From Inia geoffrensis (lineage: Eukaryota > Chordata > Mammalia > Artiodactyla > Iniidae): a stretch of 64,000 nucleotides of DNA. Below are positions 45,175 to 56,720 of the stretch, piece after piece. The position numbers and the translations under genes were made by a program. Positions within the stretch are counted from its first letter, which is position 1. Every line of letters starts with the position of its first letter. The stretch spans positions 6,924,680 to 6,988,679 of the forward strand of contig CM070913.1 in the NCBI GenBank assembly GCA_036417435.1, read 5' to 3'. The notes beneath the pieces are model-generated. The model worked only from the letters and a program-made list of their open reading frames with translations, did no database searches and was not told the origin of the DNA.

Positions 45175-48100
45175 TTCACTGATTAAGGCCATTTAGTGAA
45201 AAGAATTTTCTTGGACTTTTATCTCTCTTGCATCCTTGAACTTTACAGATTATGGGTTAATTTCACTTCTCAAGGTGGAAGTACTTAAGCCGCTCAAAAG
45301 TCATCTTTGAGAACACAGTTGAACCCAGCTTGTTATCAATTCACTGTTTTCTCCTGAAATGGGCTTGAGGCAGTGCTGTTCTCCCAACTTTTGGGGGGAG
45401 CATTCAGACCTTGTCGGGGCCAGATTCCCGTGAGTCACCTTCTTGCTGTTAGGCCTTCAGCAAAGTGCCTTCCCCAAACCTCTTTGCTCAAACGTTACGG
45501 TAGACATCACACTGGCCTCATAGAATCAACCAGAAGATCAGGGGACATGGTTTGTGGACATGCCCAGCACGACCCTCACTCAGAGCCACCTCCTGAGGGG
45601 CTGCCCTCGTCTTCAGGGCTCTTTCACGGTTTTTATCTTGTTGAAGCCATGTTTATCTTCAACTCTTATTTCCAACATTTTCTCTCATTCCATATACATC
45701 AGTAAAGCCTTTTTTTACTCTTGATCTCAAGAAAGAGCAGCATTTCTCTAACTGCTTTCTCTAGAACATTAATGCCACCAGAGATTCTCACCAAAGTCTC
45801 TGCGATTAAAGAGGTCCAGTGGACAGTTGCATTTGGAAACCATGGCAACCTTGGATATTCACAAAGCGTACCGATATACAAAAAAGGCTCTGAGAAGTCC
45901 TGTGGGTGGGGTGGAGCTATTATACTTTGGGGGAGAATTTAAAAGAAAAAAATAGAGCCTTTTATTTTTATAACTGATCTGATGTCACAGCAAAACTTAT
46001 TGAGCCCAATTAGTAAGAGCACAGTCTTTTCTTTCTAAAATTCTCAAGTCCTGCAAATGCTTCCGGATGGACTTTTCGTAGCATTAAGACATGATTTCAG
46101 CCAACAGCACAGATATAAGTAAAATATAAATAAAACATATTTTATTGCGATCTAGTTATTTAAAAATTCTTACTCATCTGTGAATGATACATAGAGTAGC
46201 TCTCTAACTACCAAAGTTGTACGATGAAAACAATTCGGAATTAAAAAAAAAGACACTACCGATTTCGTAGTTAAGATGCAATGACGTATATTTCAACAAC
46301 AGTTAAATCCACCAATTCCACCCTTTTATAACAAGAATAAAGATGTTAGCAATATTAAGAAACAGATCCTTCTCTTTTGCCTCATACTTGCCTGTCTCAA
46401 GGCTGGAGGCCTATTAGCAGGTAGACTATTAAAATGCAAATGGGAGGCCACCCAAGTAGCTCTACCTTTGAATGAGAAGGATGGTTGCATCCTCCACTAC
46501 GTACTCCAGCGAGTAGGCTGGTCCAGTTTCTCCCACAATCAGTCCCATTCTGGAATGGCCAAGGTCTAAGAATGATTGCTTTCTGCTTATGAGAAGCCCC
46601 ACTGCAAATTATTCAGGGGCGTCTAGACCTATTATACCATGTAGATAGATACCAGGAGGGAAAAAAGACTCCAAACAATGGACGTAGTAGTAGCTTGGTC
46701 TAGTTAATAGCAGATGGTACCGAGTTCTCTATTCCATAACTCCGTGCCCTTAATAACATGAAAGGAATGTCCCTCCCTCCTCCTATAATTTGCTACCAGG
46801 CAGAGCCATCAGCCACAGGAAGAATAAAACCCCAAGTTAACTACATTTCTCACTCATCAGTCCCTTTTAAGAAATTTTTTTTCTTTCGTTTTTTCCGCTT
46901 CTTGATGATGTATCTACAAATTCTTTAACCAGAGAGTTGTTAGGGATCATCGTTTTGGGGGTCATGTATCTTATTTGTTGATTCTTTTTCTCTTTCATAG
47001 AAGGAATAATAAACTTAAGTGAAGCTTCACTCCAGGTCTCTGTCAGTCCAATGGCCGCCCCCCTGACTGGCTTAATTTCCATTGATGGAATTGTTTTTGT
47101 TTATGATCTTTCAGCCAATTATCATTGAATATGCTTTCTTAGGAGACTGTGACTTTAAAGACAAATGCACACGACTTATTGGACGTGAGCTGTAACTTCT
47201 GCTAAACCAATGACATATGGTATATGATTTGAGAAAGTTTTCTTGGCACGTTGTCAAACATATTCTTGAAAACTGAAAAATTCAGTCGGTGATCTATATA
47301 CGAAAATCACATTGGAACCGGAGAGCACTACTGATCCCAGTTGTCTCTGATAACTCACTTAGCCTCTGACTTGTATTCTCATGGTATGAGAAACCTGAGA
47401 AGTAATTCAATCTAGTGTCCTCAAATGAATAGGGATTTCTGTGTCATAGAATTCTTTGTGAATCTGCCTTCCGTTTACAGTGATACTTAAAATTCTACAT
47501 GTTAGATCTCAGAGTTATTTTAGATGTGTTACCTTTTCCTCAACTAACTTTATAACTCAATTAAAAAAAATCCTTTTATTTTTTTTCTTAACTGTGACCT
47601 TAAATATATAATCTTATTACTTTTGAACAGATTTGCTTATACCATGAAGCTTAAAAACCAGATGTAAATAATAAGTGTAGTTATCTCCTTTTTTACTTTT
47701 GGAAATGAAAGTATATTTGTGTTTCTTCGCATTTTGGTTCTTTCCTACATGGTTGTTGTCGCTCAGGAATCAGAAGAGGACACGAGGAGTCTCTGGCGAT
47801 GGAGAAAAGGAAAAGGGTAAACGTAGCATCTGCTCTTCTTTCAAAAGTGGGTGAAGGATAATTTAGCATTTTCAGAAAACAATTCTAGAACATTCCTCAA
47901 GCCATCCATTGGCAGTCACCTAGAAGAGCAGCGATACTGAATAGCTATCAAGTTATTTTGTAAGAAGGAAATTGGGCCAGGAGAAATTAATATCTACCTG
48001 TGATGGAGCATGGGACCATGCAGATGGACAGAGCGGCCACGGAGCCTGCAGTGGCCTCCTTCTACGTGGTTTCTCCTTGAGACGGGCCGGGCACGTTATC

Positions 48101-49850
48101 GGTGAGGGCCTGTAGAACTCTAATTGCCTCTTAGAGCCAGTGACATGGGACCTGCTAATAGGTAAACCATTTCATAATGAGTCCCTCCTGGTCCTTTAGT
48201 AAACAAGTCTCTTGGGAAGCAGGCCAAGAGACGTCAGCCCTTCTGTGAGTTTATTCCTAGACTGATTACCGCCTTGCTTAATTAAGGTCTCTGTATCAGA
48301 TAGGCGTACAGTTGGCTGGAAACGTTTTCAGAGGCTTATATTCAAATTGGGGGTGAGGGACATATTAACTTTATTTTTTATTTCATAGATAAAATATTCC
48401 ATCCCTCCTCCCAGTAGAGGCTTTTTGTGATTTTCGATGCGCCCCACCTCACTTGAAAAACCACCCAATGACATGGGCAGCCACGTTTCAAGTACCAGCG
48501 GCCAGGACCGAGCAAAGCCCTTCTTTGTTTCTCCTGCTCTGGAGATGTTCAGAGTCTTTGTATCAACACAGAAGCAAACAAACCAAGAAAAAATAAAAAG
48601 GCTTACTCCCAAAAACCCTAGGTATAAGACTTCGACTGCATTGGAAATCAAATTTCTTCCATATTCAATCAATATTTAATAAAGAGAGGAAAGGAGCTCA
48701 TTACAAAGACCCTCTTGTTTCTCCAAAAGTCACCTAGGTGAGACTCCAGAGTCTCAAGGAGCTAAGTGCTTAATTGGAACATTATATATTCTCTTTGCAG
48801 CCAGCAAGCACGCACCACTTCCCGAGAACACGCCTCAGCCAACCTTTCTCCTGGTCTGTATGGGGAGCGTAGTCAAGGGCAGGCGTGGGAGCGCCGTGGG
48901 AATGAGGGACAGCCGACTAAACTGGAAGCAGCTGGGGCTGTGGAGAGCTGAGTGGTTTTACAGGCATATCCTTGAGTTTTATTTTCAGTTTGAGTATCGC
49001 TAACTAGTCTGTACCGGTCACAGGCTTACTGTGGGGAATTTATGCCACATCATCTCTATTCTCTCTTCCTTAGCAGCGCTTAATGAGTTGAAGAGACTGG
49101 AAAGTTGTTCCCAGCCAAGCCAATATCCTATGAGTTATAAATGACATTTCATCCTCATATGCAGATTTCCAGCACCGAAGTGAATAATTTACAAGGTAGA
49201 GCTTGTGGGTTCCAGCAATCAGCTGCCTGAGGTTTACACCTACGCTCCAGTCTCCACTCTCCTGCTGGGAGAATGTGAAGGTTCCCACTGCCCTTTAAGA
49301 TCTGAGGATGTAGCAGGAACAGCTTTTCTTCCTGAGGCAGGCACTGCCTGCTCTGGGACGGAACTGAAAAGGCTACGTGGAGCAGAAACCAGAGCAGCAA
49401 AGCAAGCCATCCTGAGGCTGAGTCCTCCTGGTCTAAGAAGATGCTCTCCTATGGGAATGCAAATGAGGGCACTAAGGAGGCTTTAGATTCTGGGGGACCT
49501 TTCTGCACCATTAGAAGTTATTTCGTAACCTCGAGTTTTAGATAATGAGTATAATAATTTCCTACAGGATGGGTGAAAATTCAAATTTTCTCCTAACAAA
49601 AGCACTGTGTCCAGGAGTTTGCTCTATCTTCTGGGGAGTAGAAAAGTTTGACACATCCTTTCTGTCCCCCAGAATCTTCGGGTTTGACAAGCCTCCCAAC
49701 TTGGAAATAGAAGAGTCCAGAAGATGTAAATGTAACAGTCCACAACCAGACAAATCCACCAGTGGAACCAGAAGATAGCTCGGAAACCTATTGAAGTTCA
49801 TATGGATTTGTAATCTATGATACAGGTGGCACTTCAAATTAGCGTGGAGA

Positions 49851-49853
<3 letters not shown>
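45175..49853. other. Long, mostly unique non-coding stretch
   Basis: About 4.7 kb without a recognised gene or recent transposon. Frames do not exceed 114 codons and none is recognisable. The small candidate exon at 47767-47816 lies here. This is the longest repeat-poor stretch in the window, which makes it a good place to look for conserved non-coding DNA. Confidence 0.45.
47767..47816 (+). other. Candidate short exon, 50 bp
   Basis: A pyrimidine- and GTT-rich tract ends in GTCGCTCAG at 47758-47766. The next 50 bases are open in frame 0 (ESEEDTRSLWRWRKGK), and AAAAG precedes GGTAAAC with GT at 47817. The donor is only moderate. Strong charge makes the peptide low-complexity. No partner exon was identified. 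Confidence 0.2.

Positions 49854-49884
<31 letters not shown>
49854..49884. repeat. Poly-T run, 31 T
   Basis: Uninterrupted T run directly before the L1M fragment, with no SINE body next to it. It may be the tail of an antisense retroposon whose body was lost, or simple expansion. Confidence 0.9.
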
Positions 49885-49886
<2 letters not shown>

Positions 49887-50033
49887 TGCTTAGGGAAAAA
49901 TCAACTACTTGTTTGGAAAAAAAATAAAATAAAGATTCCTACTTCATACCACAAACAAAAATAAATTCCTGCTAAATCAAGACCTAAATGTAAAAAGGTA
50001 CAATCAAAAGGGTATTGGAAGAAAATATGAGAG

Positions 50034-50072
<39 letters not shown>

Positions 50073-51110
50073 AGTATGTGGGCCTCTCACTGTTGCGGCC
50101 TCTCCCGTTGCGGAGCACAGGCTCCGGACGCGCAGGCTCAGCGGCCACGGCTCACGGGCCCAGCCGCCCCGCGGCATGTGGGATCTTCCCGGACCGGGGC
50201 ATGAACCCGCGTCCCCTGCATCGGCAGGCGGACTCTCGACCACTGCGCCACCAGGGAAGCCCGAGAGAATATTTTTGTAATCTTAGAGAGAGAGTAAACA
50301 AAATGGAATAATGGACGAAATGACGTATTTGGCAACAAAATATTATAAACTTTTTTCCAATAAAAACCAGACTAAACAAAATGAAAAGACAGGTGACATA
50401 CCGGGGAGGGGAGACATTTACAACTAACTATTAATATCCCATATTTAAATAAATCCAACAGACCTAAAGAAAATGACAAACAATTCTCAAAGGAATAAAG
50501 AATACACATAAGCAAGAAGTACAAATGGTAAATAAACCTGTGACAAGATGCTCAACCACTATGATTAAAGGAATATGGAAGTAAATAACAATAAAAATAC
50601 ACTTTTTTCCAAATCAGATTTTTAGATGTAATGTCTTGCTGGCACCGATTGCTATTGAGGATGTGATGAAATCACAATTTCTGGCAGGAACAACCAACTT
50701 ATGCAAAATTTTGGAGGGCGATTTGGCATTAGCTGATAAAAGATGACATTTGCATACCTTTTGACCATACAATCTCACTTTTATGATTTTATCAGAAAAT
50801 AAAAGCATAATAAGGATACATCTCCAGAGATGCAGATTGAATACTGTTTGTAATAGGAAACAGCCTACAGCCTAACTATCTATCAATAAGAGAACAGCTT
50901 AATAAACTATGATAGGTTCATAAAATGGAATGTCATATTCCCATTAAAATCTGGAAGCAACCACATTTCCATCAATAGGGGAAGGGTTAAATAAATTGTA
51001 GCATCACCATTAAATTGGATATTACATAGGTATTGAAAAGAATGGGATAGAACTACAGCAAGAAATGAAAGGATTTGTGCTCTCTAGCAAGAGAATAAAG
51101 CAAACTAGAT
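49885..51110 (+). mobile_element. Old LINE-1 (L1M-type) 3' region, split by a SINE
   Basis: TTCCTACTTCATACCACAAA, AATCAAGACCTAAATGTAAA and GGTATTGGAAGAAAATATGA lead to the SINE at 50036. The L1 resumes at once with TATTTTTGTAATCTTAGAG and goes on with TGGAGGGCGATTTGGCATTA, CTTTTGACCATACAATCTCA, GTTTGTAATAGGAAACAGCC and ACATTTCCATCAATAGGGGA. All frames are broken. Two CATCAATAGGGG-like blocks (50880 and 50970) suggest an internal duplication or two overlapping fragments. Confidence 0.75.
50036..50262 (-). mobile_element. CHR-type SINE (short cetacean form), antisense, nested in L1
   Basis: A 35-base T-run (50036-50070), then GCAGTATGTGGGCCTCTCAC and finally GCCACCAGGGAAGCCC. The minus-strand B-box is GGTTCATGCCC. 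GAGAGAA is duplicated at 50029-50035 and 50263-50269. The L1 reads continuously across the two flanks once one copy of the duplication is removed. The long pure tail suggests a young insertion. Confidence 0.94.
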
Positions 51111-51149
51111 AAATGAGAGATGTTATAGATGGATGAATAGATGATGGAT

Positions 51150-51206
51150 CAAAGCTAGACAGATAAATGCTTAGGTAGGTAGGCAGATAGATAGATAGAT
51201 GATAGA
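51150..51206. repeat. (GATA)n-like microsatellite
   Basis: GCTAGACAGATAAATG, TAGGTAGGTAGGCAG and ATAGATAGATAGATGATAGA, an impure GATA/GGTA array following the L1. Confidence 0.85.
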
Positions 51207-51224
51207 CAGTCTAAGTGATCATCA

Positions 51225-51485
51225 CTCACCTCTGTTCTGCGAGAGGCCCCAGCCTCCGTGCTGACCTGGGGCACTCTTCTCAGGATCCCCCGCCCCACAG
51301 TGGCCCCTCATTGTTCCTCTGATCTGAAGAGCACCTTCCTCTCCAGGAAGCACCAGGGCACCAGCAGGCATATCGCACATCTTTTCAGCAAAGCCCACAC
51401 AGGGCAGGGGTTCTGTCTCCTTCCTTCTTGCAGTCCCAGCCTCTAGCATGCAACAGGTGCTCAATAGAGGTGTGTTCAGTAAACA
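51225..51485 (+). mobile_element. LINE-2 3' end
   Basis: ACAGGGCAGGGGTTCTGTCT, CAGCCTCTAGCATGCAACAG and GTGCTCAATAGAGGTGTGTT match the L2 terminal sequence (the GGTGCTCAATAAATGTTTGT-like consensus). The part upstream to 51225 is consistent with L2 but weaker. Confidence 0.7.
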
Positions 51486-51658
51486 GAAAAGTAACCTTTA
51501 ATATAAATGGAAATGCTCTGAGACCGAGGCCCATTCATTACCTTTCTTTACTGCAAGAAATTTTTCCACCTTTGGTGATAAGTTTTATTTCTATAATCAA
51601 TACTAACTTGGAATCCGTCAGAGAATACATATGGATACCCATGCTAGATAATCCCACT

Positions 51659-51727
51659 GAGTGTGTGAGTGTGTGTATGTACGTGTGAGAAAAAGAGAGA
51701 TACAGAGACAGAGACAGAGAGAGAGAC
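51659..51727. repeat. Adjacent (TG)n and (GA)n tracts
   Basis: GAGTGTGTGAGTGTGTGTATG is followed within 20 bases by AAAAGAGAGATACAGAGACAG and GAGACAGAGAGAGAGAC. Confidence 0.85.
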
Positions 51728-52740
51728 TCTTAGAAGTTGTCGTCCTAAGCAGGTTGAAACCAGGAGTCTGATTTTTGCAAAATATTTTTGTTTGTTTGTT
51801 TCCTAAAGGAAAAACTATGAAGAGCACAGCACTCGTTTGAATGCCTATGTGTCGAATTTGTTTTATTGATTCCTTAAATATATTTGGAGTGTCTACAGTT
51901 TGCTCGTCCCTGATCTAGACAATAGAGAAGATGTGTCGAAGTGGACAAGTGTTGAGGACGGCACCTTGGGGAAGGAGGACGTCCTAAATCAAGGATGGAC
52001 CTGTGCAAAGATACTGAAACCACAGGGAGCCTGTCAGAGACTAGAAACTGTGGCGTGTACTCTGTCAGTCTGGCTGGAATGTAGATTACAAAGCAGGGCG
52101 GGGGCAGGGATGTTAAGAAAGGCACTGGACGGGTGAGCAGTTCACACTAAGCCGTAAGTGGCCTTATGCCCTGCCTCTTCCTGGAAGCACTGGGACGTCA
52201 GTGAAGGGCTGTAGGTACGTGAGTGACATTGGATGCCTGCTCCGGAGAGAACAGCTCAGGAGCAGCTTGGAGGGTATTGGAGGGGCGAGATTAGAGGCCC
52301 CCAGATGCCAGTGGGTAAGTATCTCCTCTAAGATGCAGGTTAGAGGCCATCAGCTGGAGGCGGGTAGCTTCAGAGGAGACAGAGGAAAGGAAAGCAGACA
52401 GAGCTGCAGGTATTGAGACCTCGCAGTGGCCGAATCTGCGGATGGTTTCGGTGCGGAGGGAGAGTGGGATGGACAGCTGTCCTGCACCCGCCCGCCGGGA
52501 TTTCAGAGGCAGACGCGGAACCACCTCTGGGAGAAGGGCAGTGGGAGTCCCTCTCGTACTTCCTGACCTTGAGGTGCCCAAGGGGCGCTCCTCCGGGCAG
52601 AGGGGCCAAGCAGCCTCAGCTGGTAGGTGTAGAGCCCCGACCTCACCCGTTACCAGCAAGTGTCACAGTGTGTCCCCACGTCAGGACACTAGGAAGCCCA
52701 GGACGGGGAGAGCAGTGAGGCTACATCCGTAGCAAAATGG
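51728..52740. other. Non-coding stretch, old repeat near 52080-52420
   Basis: The part near 52080-52420, with CAGTCTGGCTGGAATGTAGA, AGAAAGGCACTGGACGGGTG and TCTTCCTGGAAGCACTGGG, recalls the unassigned mammal-wide repeat near 40600-41080. Frames of 96-122 codons are not recognisable. Confidence 0.4.
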
Positions 52741-52744
52741 TGAG

Positions 52745-53064
52745 TGCTACGGACTGAAAGTTCGTGTCCCCCCAAATTCATATGTTGAAGCCTCAACCCC
52801 CAACAGGAGGGTGTTTGGAGATGGGGCCTTTGGGAGGTGATTAGGTTAGATGGGGGGCTTGATGAGATTAGCATCTTTTTTAAAAAAGGAAGAGACCAGA
52901 GCCTGCTCTCTCTGCCATGTGAGAACACAGGAAGAGGGGGCCGTCTGCAAGCCAGGAATCGAGTCTCCCCAGGAACCAACTCTGGCAGCACCTTGAACAG
53001 CCTTCAGAACTGTGAGGATAAACGTCTGTGGTGTTTTGTTAGAACAGCCCAAGCCAACTAAGAT
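52745..53064 (+). mobile_element. MLT1/MST-type solo LTR
   Basis: ACGGACTGAAAGTTCGTGTC, CCCCCAAATTCATATGTTGA, AGCCTCAACCCCCAACAGGA, GTTTGGAGATGGGGCCTTTG, TGTGAGAACACAGGAAGAGG, GCCTTCAGAACTGTGAGGAT and AAGCCAACTAAGA are the ordered blocks of a MaLR LTR from end to end. No internal region and no second LTR lie nearby, so it is a solo LTR. Confidence 0.88.
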
Positions 53065-55024
53065 GGTTCGACTACATCGGATTCAAATAATAGTTCAGAT
53101 TTGAATAAAAGGAGGGGCAAGGGAATAACCTTGGTGGAAAGAATGACCTTGAGCCTGGGGATGAAAGGACAAAGGAAAACCGACTTCTGATCAGAGAACA
53201 GGTGTCCCTGGGAGGCTGTAAGTGTGTTGGGTGCAGACTTCCCTCGAGTTGAGCTCCCGTAATTCTGTAGTCGGGAGTTCCCTGACGCTCGGCCCTCAGA
53301 GCATGGTCTTTGGGGCCCACGTGCGATAATCACTGGGGGGACCAGCTTTGCCACAGCCCGAGGCCTAGGGGGCCAACGCGTTCTTTTGCTCTTTAATGTT
53401 AGGGGAACCTGAGTGACTGCGTCCGGGTGCCCAGTGGTGCTTCCAAACCCTGGAACCTTCCCCGATGACGGTCATTGCACTAAAAGTGTCACCCAGCTCC
53501 CAGCAGCATCCAACGTCAGACCAGCCCTCTTTCCACAAACCAGGAAGATCCTGCCAGAAAAAAAACAGCAGGCAGCAAAATCTTCTTAGTATGTGGTTCA
53601 GGGATTCCCCTTCCTTCAAAATCCAATTAAAGGCTGGCAGACGGAAAACTTGCTCGACTGAGGATTTAAACGGAAATTGGCTATTTCATTTAACGGTTTG
53701 TTTTTAATTCACTGTGTCTCTCCTTCCTGCCTTCCTTCCTTCCTTCCTTCTTTTTTTTCCTTAACAAAGTTGCCTGCATTCAACTGCTACAGACAGTCAT
53801 AAAAAGGAGATTGAGAATCCTTCTAAATAATTTTTGTTTTCAGATGTACGTTCTCTCTCCGGGGGGATTTTGGCTTCACCTCTTCGAGGCCAGAGGGTGA
53901 GAACGGTGTTGAAACTAGGACCTCAGGAGGCCTTGAGCCTTGGGGGCCTTTGGAAACTTGCACGCTCTGGTGTCCAAGTTCTGTGCCAAGAACAAGTCAC
54001 TCAGCCCACAGCAGCAGAACAAGTGTAATGATTTGATTTCTTATAGCCGCTGTCACCTTCATTATATATTTGCTGGTGATTTATTAGGGTCTGTTCTACC
54101 TGTCTCCGTCTGCAGGAGACCTTGTATTGTTGAATTCCTGCTACAGGGAGGACAGAAGTGAAGGAGCAGATGGGATTATGACTTATTTTCCAATGTTGAA
54201 TTTATAAAAAGATCCTTTGTCAGACATCGCACAGCAGTTTGTGGGATGAAATTAATCCTATGAATAAAATTGCTAACCTCACCTAAAATAGGTGCTTTAT
54301 TTAAAGAAGGATCGATGAGGCTTTGCTAAATATTATTTTTAGTGTTGATAAAAGATTTTCATAATCCCAGGCTGCAAACATCAAATAACTGGGCAGTTCT
54401 GGATGTTACATGCTGGAGCTGGTGGGCGATGCCACCCATGACATTGGTCACCAGGCTGCCCCAGGCCTCCTGTCCCTCCACCTCAAGCTTGGAGTGGGAG
54501 AAATACTTGTGTTCAATGCATGTGAATCTACGCTTGGGACACATCTCACAGCATCATCTCCCAAGGAGCCTCATTTGTGACTTAAACAGCAAAACGTTTG
54601 GCTGTGTAACAAAAATCACACGCACGGCTGAAAGGCTCCACCCCTGGGCTCTTTGATCTTGGCCCAGTGGCCTCATGAGTCCTGGTTTTAAGAGGAACAT
54701 TGGCTAGTCTATTATTTTGGTGCTGGTCCTTTGTGTAAGGTATATAAATAGAGTTTACTTCACAGTTCACATACCCTAATCTCCATCTGTATTCCTTTCT
54801 GTGCGGCTGGGAAGAGCTGTGAGAAGCCAAGTCCACTATACGTGACTGGTTTTATGGCCTTTGATTTTGGGGTCTGGCCTCCTCAGAGAATGATTCCAAA
54901 ACTCTTAGCTACCCGGAACTTAAAATTCCCGACACCATCATCAAACAGTGCTAATAACTCCTATGGTCAAAATCTTCAGCCTCAAACATAGGAAATCCCT
55001 GGAAAGAAGTTTAAATTCAAAGAC
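53065..55024. other. Non-coding stretch with possible conserved segment 54170-54360
   Basis: No gene. An impure (TTCC)n tract lies at 53721-53758. From about 54170 to 54360 the DNA is AT-rich, non-repetitive and rich in transcription-factor-like words. A 104-codon frame at 54342-54656 is unrecognised. Confidence 0.45.
53721..53758. repeat. (TTCC)n microsatellite
   Basis: TCCTTCCTGCCTTCCTTCCT followed by more TTCC units and a T-run. Its complement is GGAA, the same motif as the array at 14583. Confidence 0.9.
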
Positions 55025-55032
55025 AAGTTCAT

Positions 55033-55481
55033 TGTTGGAAACAACCTAAATATCCACCAACAGATAAATGGATAAAGATGATGCTGTCTATGCGACGGAA
55101 TGCAGTCATTCCGTACAATGGAATATCGCTCAGCCAATAAATAGAATGAAATAATGCCATTTGCAGCACCACGGATGGACCTAGAGATTAGCATAAGTGA
55201 CGTAAGTCAGACAGAGAAAGACCAATACCACGTGATATCACTTAAACGTGGAATCAAATATGACACAAACGAAATTATCTATGAGACAGAAACAGAGTCA
55301 CAGACATAAAGAACAGACTTGTGGTTGTCGAGGGGGGGATGGGGGAGGGATGGATTAGGAGTTTGGGCTCAGCAGATGCAAACTATTATATGTAGAATGG
55401 AAAAACAACAAGGTCCTGCTGTATAGCCCAAGGAACTACATTCAATATCTTGTAATAAACCGTAACAATAAAAGAAAAAAA
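55033..55481 (+). mobile_element. Cetartiodactyl LINE-1, 5'-truncated 449-bp insertion
   Basis: It starts mid-ORF2 with TGTTGGAAACAACCTAAATA and CACCAACAGATAAATGGAT, then AATGGAATATCGCTCAGCCA, then the G-rich 3' untranslated tract (GAGGGGGGGATGGGGGAGGG near 55330-55350), then AACAACAAGGTCCTGCTGTA and a tail. AAGTTCAT is duplicated at 55025-55032 and 55482-55489. No coding capacity remains. Confidence 0.9.
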
Positions 55482-55489
55482 AAGTTCAT

Positions 55490-56329
55490 GGAATAAAAAT
55501 AAGCATTGCATTTTATGCGAATATTTTGATCATAGCCACCAAAAAACAAAAAGAAGGAAAAGAAAATGCCTTTTTCCCCCCTTTTGTCTAACTCTCTACA
55601 TTTGAAGTCATCTAGGAATGCAGTTGAATTACAACAAACACCATATTTCTCTCCCACGGAACTTCCTGTTGTGGATTTCCCTTCCCTAAGAAAAAGAACG
55701 TAAGGGGGAAATCAGATTGTATAGAAATCAGCAAAGTGTTGCTCACTCTTTAAACAGAGCTCCACGGAGGGAGGGAAGAGCCTGTGACTTTTGCCATAAG
55801 AACGTCTGCTTTGCTCTTGAGTTTCACTCGTCCCCTTTCCTACCCAGCAGTGCTCTGGAGGAGAATGGCAGGGGCCACGAGCCCTGCGAAATACGCCCTG
55901 TGAGTGGAAACACGTCCGCTGGTGCACAAAACTTCTTCATTAGGACATCGAGCCTGTAGTCATATTTTCAATCGTGGCTGTAACTTTTTTCCTGGCAAGT
56001 GCTTTCACTTATTTCGGCGGCACCTGAGGCCCCGTGCAGTACACAGCAGCACAGTTTGAGACATTGCTGTGATGTTCTGTACATCATATAGTTGCTAACA
56101 ACCTGTCAAAGTCATCCTGACACCAAACTGAGAAGCTGATGGTTTGGGTAACGTATTAGAGGAGATGAGAAAAAGAGAGAGTCCTCATTACTGTAATAAA
56201 AGCAGCAGAGACACACTGAGAATCAATTACTGATTTGTGACCTAATGAACTCACCCTCAGTCAAGTGGAGAGCGGCATCGAGCCTCTTACATTATCAAAT
56301 GATTTAGGATGGAGCGCTCTCTGGAGATG
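55490..56329. other. Unique non-coding sequence
   Basis: No gene and no clear repeat. The 56150-56329 part is AT-rich and unique and adjoins the CpG-dense segment. Confidence 0.45.
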
Positions 56330-56720
56330 GGCAGCTAGTCGAGAGGCAGCGCAGTTTTCTGAAATCGTCGCAGCCTTAATTACCTTGTTCCCGGGTGCGG
56401 AGATCAAATGGGGCGACCGGAGGTGCTGAAGCCCGAGCCAGCTGGAAACGAAGAGGAAATAATTAACACCAACAAGAGCGACGTCTGAGGTTGTGACACC
56501 TCCTGGCGGAAGCAAGGAGACTCAAAGTTAAGGCGGCCGCAAAGTCCTTGACTCGCCCCCTCTGGCCGCCTGGCTGGCTGGTCCAGGTGGGTGATTGGCG
56601 TGGTGGCCGCGTACGGAAGAGTCCGAGCGGGGTGAGCCGGGTGTTCAGGTACCCAAGCGCATCCCTCGGCCGGAGGGGAGATGGGCCCAAGGATGTGTGT
56701 GCAGGTGGGGGACTCCCCGG
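56330..56720. promoter_or_regulatory. Small CpG-dense segment with NotI site
   Basis: About 25 CpG dinucleotides fall in under 400 bases, far above the surrounding DNA. A GCGGCCGC site lies at 56533-56540 and CCGCGTACGG, CCGAGCGGGG and TCGGCCGGAG follow. A TTAATTA core lies at 56376-56382. CpG-dense unmethylated islands usually mark promoters or developmental enhancers. No gene start can be assigned on either strand; the frames of 123-124 codons here (minus) are unrecognised. Confidence 0.45.
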
